Virus record (IMG/VR): IMGVR_UViG_3300022200_000081
Coordinates: 1 to 47,050 of that record
DNA length: 47,050 bases
Reading direction: 5' to 3' (one strand)
DNA from: a virus
Part shown: in pieces, positions 38,387 to 44,995 of the stretch
Layout of the letters: each line of letters starts with the position of its first letter
Position numbering within the stretch: position 1 is the first letter of the stretch
Position numbers and translations under genes: made by a program
The notes under the pieces: generated by a model
Told to the model about the DNA's origin: nothing
The model's database searches: none
The model's input: only the letters and a program-made list of their open reading frames with translations

Positions 38387-39522
38387 TAGAATGGTACCTC
38401 TGCAGTATCAGATTCAACATTAGGAGTTTCCTCCACCGCTACACCAGCATCAATCTTGGTGTAGAGATCAGCGAAGGACTGCTTGGTATCTTCGTCGAAA
38501 CGATTGGTACACATCGTGATTGCCTGCATGCGATCATTGAAGATTGCATACGCACGAGCGATATGAACCAGTCGGCGAGTTGAGATAATCTCATCAACGC
38601 CACCGTCGAAGAATGTCTTGCGAATAATATCCGCCCAGTCAACCAACTTCTCAACAAACTCATCGTCTTTGACATTGACCGACTCGAACACACGAGCAAG
38701 AATCTTCTTCTCAATCGCCGCAGTAGGATATTCCTGCTCAACGGTAATCGGGAAACGCTCAAGGAACGCTTCGTTGAGGACGTTGGTGCCGATAAAGCGA
38801 CCGTCGTCAGATCCTTTGCCCTTCGTGTTCGCAGTTGCGACCACAGTGAACCCAGCAGCAGGAGCAACGAATTCGCCAGTCTTCTTGATGAAGTATCCTT
38901 TGCCTTCCAAGATGGACTGCAGGCACATGATCTTCGCAGGATTGCCAAGGTCAATTTCGTCGAGGAGCAGAACAGCACCACGCTGCATTGCTTTGATCGC
39001 TGGACCATGGAAGAACTTGGTCTCGCCGTCAACCAAACGGAAGCCACCGATCAGGTCATCCTCGTCGGTCTCGACGGTGAAGTTGACACGGATCACCTCA
39101 CGCTTGGTCTCGGCACAAGCCTGCTCCACGCCGAAGGTCTTGCCGTTACCAGAAAGACCAGTAATAAAGAGCGGATAAAACATATTGCTCTTGAGCACGT
39201 CACGGATCATCTTAGCATTCCCGAAGGGGACGTACAGGGGATCCTTGGACGGAATCAAATTCTCGCTGAAACCAGCTGAGTCCATGACAAAGTCATGCTT
39301 CTGCGCAGGGGCAGGGGACGCTGCAGGACGAGCTGCAGTGATAGGAGTCACCTGAGCATTCAGGCTGTACAGACCACGCTTGATCCGATAGTCGGACTTG
39401 AGCATGAAGTGAGGATACTTGGATCCCATTTCTTCAGCGAGCTGTTCAATTTCCGCTTTGGTAGCGGTATCGCCAAACTTGGCAATTGCTGCGTCACGCA
39501 GCGACTTCTGTTCTTGGTTCAT
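38386..39522 (-). CDS. cobS: CobS-like AAA+ ATPase (MoxR/CobS group)
   Basis: 378 residues. The helical N-terminus ends in a Pro/Ala linker near residue 75. The AAA+ core follows: Walker A G-L-S-G-N-G-K-T, V-E-T-D-E-D-D-L-I-G-G-F-R-L, Walker B L-L-L-D-E-I-D-L-G, sensor T-A-N-T-K-G-K-G-S-D-D-G-R-F-I-G-T-N, and N-E-A-F-L-E-R-F. This is the protein annotated as CobS in T4-like cyanophages, related to the ATPase of cobaltochelatase. It lies next to a CobT-like VWA protein, giving a MoxR/VWA pair. Whether it acts in B12 synthesis or as a remodelling ATPase is open; no chelatase CobN subunit is visible here. Confidence 0.92.
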   Translation of the reverse strand: MNQEQKSLRDAAIAKFGDTATKAEIEQLAEEMGSKYPHFMLKSDYRIKRGLYSLNAQVTPITAARPAASPAPAQKHDFVMDSAGFSENLIPSKDPLYVPFGNAKMIRDVLKSNMFYPLFITGLSGNGKTFGVEQACAETKREVIRVNFTVETDEDDLIGGFRLVDGETKFFHGPAIKAMQRGAVLLLDEIDLGNPAKIMCLQSILEGKGYFIKKTGEFVAPAAGFTVVATANTKGKGSDDGRFIGTNVLNEAFLERFPITVEQEYPTAAIEKKILARVFESVNVKDDEFVEKLVDWADIIRKTFFDGGVDEIISTRRLVHIARAYAIFNDRMQAITMCTNRFDEDTKQSFADLYTKIDAGVAVEETPNVESDTAEVPF

Positions 39523-39562
39523 AATATAGACCTCTCTCGTTATTCACTCAACCAATAGACTA

Positions 39563-39591
39563 ATTATATCCGATCCTGGGGCAATTGTAAA
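39563..39591 (-). promoter_or_regulatory. Sigma70-like promoter of cobS
   Basis: TTTACA (39591-39586), 17 bases, TATAAT (39568-39563). The leader shares GAGTGAATAA and TATATTATG-type sequence with the ardC-like gene. GAGAGG serves as ribosome site. Confidence 0.88.
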
Positions 39592-39602
39592 ATTGGAATT
39601 TT

Positions 39603-39635
39603 TTATGCCCCCATAAACCCCACTTATGGGCATAA
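39603..39635 (-). promoter_or_regulatory. TTATG-N4-CATAA palindrome and nested inverted repeat upstream of cobS
   Basis: TTATG-CCCC-CATAA at 39603-39616 and TTATG-GG-CATAA at 39624-39635; the outer arms TTATGCCC/GGGCATAA also pair. The first palindrome is 12 bases upstream of the -35, exactly as at the cobT-like promoter. It is a candidate activator or repressor site. Confidence 0.6.
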
Positions 39636-39718
39636 ACTGCACCAATGATACTGTTCAAAATAAGTATAAATTGTCAACAATAATAATACTGTCATAATAA
39701 TTAAAATAGATTTAATCA

Positions 39719-41887
39719 TTATGCCACCTCTTTAATAAATTCATTTAACAGAGAGCGAGAAACCAATTTACCTTTATTCGCCTTTTTGAAGGCAGTAAGG
39801 ATTTGACCTTTCTTCGCATCCTGAGAAACTTCAAAATGCCCATTGGAAGTTTCTAAATCTTTTCCGCCTTTGAGAATAAAGAATTTAGAATAACCCACGC
39901 CTGGGATATTAATATATTTTTCTTTCTTTAAATCGTCCCATAATTCATTTGATTTACTCCAATCAAATCCAAAGTTCTCAAAATCACGAACGGCATTAAA
40001 CTTATTGCCAGACATAATACGATAACCAATAACATTAGAACCAGTGCGGAACGCATAATTCTTCAAAAGAACTTTGGTTTTGGTTTCGCCAGTTACACGA
40101 TACTTTTTCTTTGCAACTGTGTCATTGATATTCAAAATCTTTCGAGTTTCGTTTCTCCAATTCCAACCAGTCACGTCGGTGATCTCAGCAAGATACTTGT
40201 GAGAACTTCCGTCGCCATACATACGCTCATTTACAAAAGTCATTGAGTGCGAATCACCGTCGGTCAGGAACACGGTGTTAACAACATCAACCTTGTTGAT
40301 CTTCTGAAACAGATCATACACCTTCGGCGCAATCGCAACCGTGTTGTCCAGCGGAGTGCCGCCAAGACGGAACGGAGTATGCGCACCAGAGATGTGCTTA
40401 CCCAAACCAAGCAATACTTTGGTCATGCGAGCGAACTGCATTTTGTTCATCTTATTGTTGAAGAACTCAAGCAGACGATAGTTTTCTTCAGGAAGCATGT
40501 GACCAGTAGGAGTGCTGTTCAACAGATCAATATATTTGATGCGGTCTTCAATTCCTTCCGTACCAGCCAATTCCCACTTATTGGTAAATGCATACACACG
40601 GAACGGAATGTTGACCTGACGGCAGAAGTACACCAGATTCAGCGTCTGCTCAATCGTGTTGAACATGTCACGGTGCATTGAACCAGACCAGTCCAGATAC
40701 ATGATCATGCCATGGTTCTTGCCGTCTGGTACAATCGTTGCCTTGCGGAAGATGTCATCGTTGTACTTGTATGAATTCATCAGCACAGGATCGATCACGC
40801 CAGTCTTGCTAACAAACGCACGAGCATAGTTGGCGGCAGACTTTTTCATTTCGAATTCCTTGACCAGATAGTTGATGGTCTTTTTGTTGTTTGCCATGAA
40901 CTCGGTGTACAACTTGTCAACTTCCTGTTCGTGCGGCGAAACAGGATTGCCCCAAGGAATGTGGTTGAGCCAAACTTTCGTCAAGTCAGAGGTGCGAGTC
41001 AGAATCTCTTTGTAGTCAACGATATAGTTCTTAACATTGAGCGATTCGTTGAGATAAACATTGGTCAACTCAATAGAAGGATCCATGTCATACTGACTGG
41101 AGATATTGTCACGCAACGCTTCGTCAGTTGCTGAGGATGGTTCGTCCGCTTTGGACTTCGGTTCTTCTCGATCAACTTCCTGTTCGTTCTCAGACTCCTC
41201 GTCCTCTGAACCTTCATTATCGCCATCATCCTCACCTTCCTCGTCAAAGTCACCATCGTCAACGAAGTCGCTGTCTGGATCGATCTCGTCACCTTCCTCG
41301 GCGGCAGCGGCAGCTTGTTCTGCCTGTTCTGCTTGCATCTGCTCTTTAGCAGCACCGTACATACGGTCGGCAATATCAACGACCTGTTCCCAGGTCTGCG
41401 CTGCTTCGATCTCACGAACCCACTTCATTTCGTCAGCGGTCAACTTAACACCTGATGACGCACCACACTTGAAGTACACATTGATGCGGTCGATCAGAGG
41501 ATACTTGTTGATGGCGTCAAGATCGTCACCGAAGAAACCTTCGGCAAGCATTTTCTTGTAGGACTTGACGAACTCACGACGCAGACCAGGATAGCGTGTC
41601 TGAATCATACGCTCGATACGAGCGTCCTCAATTACATTAAGGAAGGACTTGTAGCCAGCACCCTTGGTGCTTACTGATTCGTGCCACCCTTCCATCGGAG
41701 TATAGAGTGCGTGACCAACTTCGTGACCCACAAGATGGTCATAGGTGTAGGACTCCATATCATTCCACTGAGGCAGCGTCAGAATACGATCCTTAACATT
41801 AAAGGATGCGGTGCGCACGTTATCATGTACGACCGTCAGGTTTTCGGTTGCCAACAGGCGAGCCAGAATATCTTTACTTGCAATCAT
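39719..41887 (-). CDS. CobT-like VWA protein with an HExxH metalloprotease-like site
   Basis: 722 residues. The N-terminal third has G-H55-E-V-G-H59-A-L-Y, a zinc HExxH motif, followed by N-V-I-E-D-A-R-I-E with a likely third glutamate ligand. Residues about 199-245 are an acidic linker. The C-terminal half is a VWA domain with a MIDAS motif (L-D399-W-S-G-S403) and T-D-G-D-S-H-S. CobT of cobaltochelatase has the same acidic-linker/VWA arrangement and pairs with CobS, the next gene downstream. The HExxH head suggests a protease activated by the ATPase, or a repurposed fold. I start it at 41887 (GGAGAG upstream) instead of 41899. Confidence 0.88.
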   Translation of the reverse strand: MIASKDILARLLATENLTVVHDNVRTASFNVKDRILTLPQWNDMESYTYDHLVGHEVGHALYTPMEGWHESVSTKGAGYKSFLNVIEDARIERMIQTRYPGLRREFVKSYKKMLAEGFFGDDLDAINKYPLIDRINVYFKCGASSGVKLTADEMKWVREIEAAQTWEQVVDIADRMYGAAKEQMQAEQAEQAAAAAEEGDEIDPDSDFVDDGDFDEEGEDDGDNEGSEDEESENEQEVDREEPKSKADEPSSATDEALRDNISSQYDMDPSIELTNVYLNESLNVKNYIVDYKEILTRTSDLTKVWLNHIPWGNPVSPHEQEVDKLYTEFMANNKKTINYLVKEFEMKKSAANYARAFVSKTGVIDPVLMNSYKYNDDIFRKATIVPDGKNHGMIMYLDWSGSMHRDMFNTIEQTLNLVYFCRQVNIPFRVYAFTNKWELAGTEGIEDRIKYIDLLNSTPTGHMLPEENYRLLEFFNNKMNKMQFARMTKVLLGLGKHISGAHTPFRLGGTPLDNTVAIAPKVYDLFQKINKVDVVNTVFLTDGDSHSMTFVNERMYGDGSSHKYLAEITDVTGWNWRNETRKILNINDTVAKKKYRVTGETKTKVLLKNYAFRTGSNVIGYRIMSGNKFNAVRDFENFGFDWSKSNELWDDLKKEKYINIPGVGYSKFFILKGGKDLETSNGHFEVSQDAKKGQILTAFKKANKGKLVSRSLLNEFIKEVA

Positions 41888-41910
41888 CGTTCTCTCCATT
41901 CAATACACGT

Positions 41911-41939
41911 ATCATATCGCATTGGGAGGCAAAAGTAAA
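41911..41939 (-). promoter_or_regulatory. Sigma70-like promoter of the cobT-like gene
   Basis: TTTACT (41939-41934), 17 bases, TATGAT (41916-41911). Confidence 0.8.
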
Positions 41940-41950
41940 ATTCGGATTCT

Positions 41951-41964
41951 TTATGAGGACATAA
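41951..41964 (-). promoter_or_regulatory. TTATG-N4-CATAA palindrome upstream of the cobT-like promoter
   Basis: TTATG-AGGA-CATAA (plus strand), 12 bases upstream of the -35, the same offset as in front of cobS. A related half site (TTATGACCAG) follows at 41972. Confidence 0.6.
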
Positions 41965-42027
41965 GTGCAGTTTATGACCAGAAATCAATAACTTACGCAA
42001 CATTCTTAAATTTCATTCCCGATCGGT

Positions 42028-42085
42028 AAAAAAATGCCCCTTTCGGGGCATTTTCGTCGGTTTTATTCCCGCACGGGAATCAAAA
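42028..42085 (-). terminator. Tandem terminators after the DUF262-HNH gene
   Basis: The second hairpin is strong: AAAATGCCCC/GGGGCATTTT with a 4-base loop followed by seven T (42054-42028). Just after the stop codon is a first palindrome, ATTCCCG/CGGGAAT with a 2-base loop (42061-42085). Confidence 0.9.
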
Positions 42086-43465
42086 TCAGGCAGCTGCTTC
42101 CTTGCGCATTTGAAGGATGTAGCGGTACTCATCCAGAGTGGTCGTACCCATGTTGACATTATGAGTCTTACGAATAATCGCACCGTCCTCAATCTGCCCA
42201 CCATGCGCCCACGCTGTATCGTGACCGAAGATAGCGTCGTCAATACTGAGCGGTTCACCGTCAATAGCGCAACGGAAACCCTGCTTCGCCAGCATCTCAA
42301 ACTTCTGATCTTTGCTGATTGTGCGACGCTCATCACGATACATCACGCAATCTTCAATGTCCATGTTATTGAGATACAACTTAGCAACCTCATGCTGCTC
42401 TGCTGGATTGGCGAAGTTCTTGATAGCGGTACGAGCGAACTTCTTTACAATCTCGGTCTTGGATTTCAGCGTATTGCGATCACCAGTTGTAAAATGACGA
42501 ACTTCAGTATCATACTTGTTTTTATCCAAACCAGTTAGTTCGGTGTGAGCCATAAAGAACTGCTCAGCGAAGATATCGTGGTCGGTGATAGAAAACACCT
42601 TGTTGCGTTCATACAACTCAAACCAGACTGCTTGAAACGCTGCAAACACATCAGCATTGAGTTTCTTAGTAGAACCCATCGCCTTTACAGTTTCAAGTGC
42701 ATCAGTTAGGAAGTTGTCAACGGTCTTACAAGTTTCCTTGCTGATCTCTGGTTGGTCAGTTTCAACCAGATTCTCAATTGCTTGAAGACCTGCATCTACA
42801 TTACCTTTACCGAGAGTTTTGACGAAGGCGATACCAACATACTCGTCCCACTTGCGACGTGGGTTGATGTCGGTGTTCCAGTGCATTGGCTTCATTGATC
42901 CATCTTTCTTGGTTTGAATCTCAAAGATCGGATGAATGTCATTGTAGTCATACTCTTTGTAAGACTTAACACGCTCACGAATAGCACGTGCAGTCTTAGA
43001 AACATCGTTAGCCATAATCATCTCGATCTGATTCACAGGCGTTACGGTGTTTAGACGACGAAAGATCTCGGTTGCTTGTACATCGTTACAAGTATAGACT
43101 GAGAATGACAACTCAGTTTCTTCAAGTGCAACCTTTTCTTCCTCACTAAGCTGGCGATAGTTCTTGCCGTTGACAGCGAAACGACCAGCCTGGAAGTCAC
43201 GCATTGCACGGATACGATTACCACCATCAAGTACCAACCACTTGACGCCAGGATAGATCTCCTGATTCTTCTCGTCGTTTTCAATGTTACGCACGGTGAT
43301 CGTACCAACAGAGAAACCACGAAGCAGAGAATCAATGATGCCCTGTGCTTTACTTGGACCAGATTGTACAGGAGGACGCTGACCGATAGGATCAGGATTG
43401 ATGACACCTGCGTGGGTGTCCATAACTACATTGCGAACGGATGCGAATTGAATTTCGTAATTCAT
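42086..43465 (-). CDS. DUF262-HNH protein (GmrSD-like)
   Basis: 459 residues. The N-terminal DUF262/ParB-like domain has the L-D80-G-G-N-R84-I-R-A box, preceded by I-D-S-L-L-R-G-F-S-V-G-T-I. The C-terminal 60 residues are HNH-like: F-R-C-A-I-D-G, G-H415-D-T-A-W-A-H421-G-G, and N-V-N438-M-G. DUF262-HNH fusions are known from the type IV restriction enzyme GmrSD, which cuts glucosylated hydroxymethylcytosine DNA. Here it lies in a phage next to predicted base-modifying enzymes. It could remove other modified phages or act on host DNA, or it could be a homing-like nuclease. A strong promoter and a hairpin-rich leader suggest tight control. Confidence 0.85.
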   Translation of the reverse strand: MNYEIQFASVRNVVMDTHAGVINPDPIGQRPPVQSGPSKAQGIIDSLLRGFSVGTITVRNIENDEKNQEIYPGVKWLVLDGGNRIRAMRDFQAGRFAVNGKNYRQLSEEEKVALEETELSFSVYTCNDVQATEIFRRLNTVTPVNQIEMIMANDVSKTARAIRERVKSYKEYDYNDIHPIFEIQTKKDGSMKPMHWNTDINPRRKWDEYVGIAFVKTLGKGNVDAGLQAIENLVETDQPEISKETCKTVDNFLTDALETVKAMGSTKKLNADVFAAFQAVWFELYERNKVFSITDHDIFAEQFFMAHTELTGLDKNKYDTEVRHFTTGDRNTLKSKTEIVKKFARTAIKNFANPAEQHEVAKLYLNNMDIEDCVMYRDERRTISKDQKFEMLAKQGFRCAIDGEPLSIDDAIFGHDTAWAHGGQIEDGAIIRKTHNVNMGTTTLDEYRYILQMRKEAAA

Positions 43466-43492
43466 GATAAACTCCTAGTTTAAAGATTAGGC

Positions 43493-43560
43493 AAGTCGTC
43501 AAACCGACTTTAATTAAAATCAACCAGTCCTCAAGCGGACTGTACCAGTTACCACAACTG
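43493..43560 (-). promoter_or_regulatory. Leader with three hairpins before the DUF262-HNH gene
   Basis: On the minus strand: CAGTT-GTGGT-AACTG (43560-43546), CAGTCC-GCTTGA-GGACTG (43542-43525) and AAGTCG-GTTTGA-CGACTT (43510-43493). The last two share stem length and a G-Y-TTGA loop, which looks like a duplicated protein- or RNA-binding element. The ribosome site CTAGGAG follows. Confidence 0.6.
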
Positions 43561-43568
43561 ATAGGATC

Positions 43569-43597
43569 AGTATAACCGAACCTCGCCCAGTTGTCAA
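43569..43597 (-). promoter_or_regulatory. Sigma70 promoter of the DUF262-HNH gene
   Basis: TTGACA (43597-43592), 17 bases, TATACT (43574-43569): a perfect -35 and near-perfect -10. Confidence 0.9.
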
Positions 43598-43607
43598 GCG
43601 TTTTTTT

Positions 43608-43633
43608 AAAAAATTTTCAACTTTTTTTGAAAA
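43608..43633 (-). terminator. AT-rich terminator after the GT-B gene
   Basis: Stem TTTTCAA/TTGAAAA with a 6-base loop followed by TTTTTT, 18 bases after the stop codon. Confidence 0.6.
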
Positions 43634-43651
43634 CCCTTTAAAATCAATGAC

Positions 43652-44995
43652 TTAGCCGAAAAAATCCTCAAGTGTAGCGACTGGTGGGGGATCAAAATGA
43701 GCCACCCACATCTCTTCTGCCGCTCTTTCAAACGCTGGATCAGCAAAACGTGCCGTCACAGTACCATATACACCAGCGTCTTTGCCCTCTGCCAGATCAA
43801 TATAGTCCTGCGCTACGACCTTGCGATCAAACTTCTTGATCAACTCGAAGTTGTTACGAGCAATCTTCTCATATACTTCCTTCGGAATGTCCAAAAACTT
43901 ATTGATCATGCTGCCGTACTGCTTTGGCGTGTAGTCATACTTCAACATCAGATAGTTTTCGTTTGGTTTAAACAGTGAACCATAACCATCTTCGTTTGGA
44001 GCGATACCAAGATTAACAGCGATTGGCACTGTACCAGTCTTCATCGCATCTACGACTGTACGATTAAAGTGTTCGCCATATGTCTTAGACCATGAAGGAT
44101 CGATCAGGAACAATGACTCACGCAAAATTTCGTCACGCTTGGTTTCTGTAATGAATCCAATGTAATCCATACCAGCATCAGTCGCATTATCCCATATTCT
44201 CTTCCCCAGACGCTCTGTAGACGCATCTGGATCGGTTTCCTTTGTACAGTAATACTCTGGCTTACATTTGTCGACGGAGGTCATGTAGTTCCTCTCAATG
44301 CCGTCTCCAGCGACGATTACTTTACAATCATTGAGATAAGGAACAGCTGCTACCAGATTATCTACACGCTTCCAACGCTTGAAGGTTTGCGGTGATAGGA
44401 TTTGACGCTTGCGATTCTCGAAGTTGATCTCTGGTGCTTCACCGATCTCTTGAGGATTAAGAATCATAGCACGTGGCATATCCATAACTGCTGCTGAGTC
44501 GAACGCACTCACGTGTACGCATGCTACACCTGCGAGTTTATCTTTGAAACGATACACCCATGGATAGAGTTTGCGTAGATTGCCGTCATGCACGATCATG
44601 ACTTGTTTAACAGTCACATCTTCGATCATTGGCAACCAGTCAGTGTTGCTTTCGCTGCTTTTGTTCTTGAAGCCAAAGATAGATTCCCAGATGATCAGAT
44701 CATGATCGTTTGCCATCTTAACAAAGTCAGCGATGCTTTCTTTGTTAAGGAACGAATAATAGTCAGTGATCCAACCCTTGCCCTGATGAACAGGCAATCT
44801 TGTACCAGCACCCAACTCATAACCATCTTCAAGATCCGTAGGAATCTCAACCTTTTTAGGTTTCTGCGCAGTTGGTTTGAGGAAAGCGAATGTCACCTCA
44901 TGACCTAGATCCTTAAGACCTGCGATCAACTGCTCAGTGTGATTAATAATTCCGCCAAAGTTGCTGAACTGGTGTACTGGTACAAGTATCTTCAT
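43652..44995 (-). CDS. GT-B glycosyltransferase with clamp-binding-like tail
   Basis: 447 residues with a GT-B shape. The N-terminal lobe opens M-K-I-L-V-P-V-H-Q-F-S-N-F-G-G-I-I-N-H with the G-G-x-x-x-H start of GT4-like enzymes. The C-terminal lobe has Y-I-G-F-I-T-E-T-K-R-D-E-I-L-R-E-S, then P-S-W-S-K-T-Y-G-E-H-F-N-R-T-V-V-D-A-M-K-T-G, the E-x7-E-like donor site region. The tail V-A-T-L-E-D-F-F-G closely matches the polymerase B tail. The ATG overlaps the TET/JBP-like stop by one base, so the two are made together. A DNA-base acceptor is likely from this context but not proven. Confidence 0.88.
   Translation of the reverse strand: MKILVPVHQFSNFGGIINHTEQLIAGLKDLGHEVTFAFLKPTAQKPKKVEIPTDLEDGYELGAGTRLPVHQGKGWITDYYSFLNKESIADFVKMANDHDLIIWESIFGFKNKSSESNTDWLPMIEDVTVKQVMIVHDGNLRKLYPWVYRFKDKLAGVACVHVSAFDSAAVMDMPRAMILNPQEIGEAPEINFENRKRQILSPQTFKRWKRVDNLVAAVPYLNDCKVIVAGDGIERNYMTSVDKCKPEYYCTKETDPDASTERLGKRIWDNATDAGMDYIGFITETKRDEILRESLFLIDPSWSKTYGEHFNRTVVDAMKTGTVPIAVNLGIAPNEDGYGSLFKPNENYLMLKYDYTPKQYGSMINKFLDIPKEVYEKIARNNFELIKKFDRKVVAQDYIDLAEGKDAGVYGTVTARFADPAFERAAEEMWVAHFDPPPVATLEDFFG

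Noticed and set aside
38618-39178. 186-residue plus-strand reading frame opposite cobS
   Set aside because: Complementary-strand shadow of the well-supported AAA+ gene.
39719-41887. Peptidase M48-type membrane protease
   Set aside because: HExxH is present but there are no transmembrane segments, and the acidic linker plus VWA domain fit a CobT-like protein better.
43601-43640. AT-rich stretch as a replication origin
   Set aside because: The stretch is explained by a small terminator hairpin and the region in front of the -35; no iteron cluster or DnaA-like boxes are seen.
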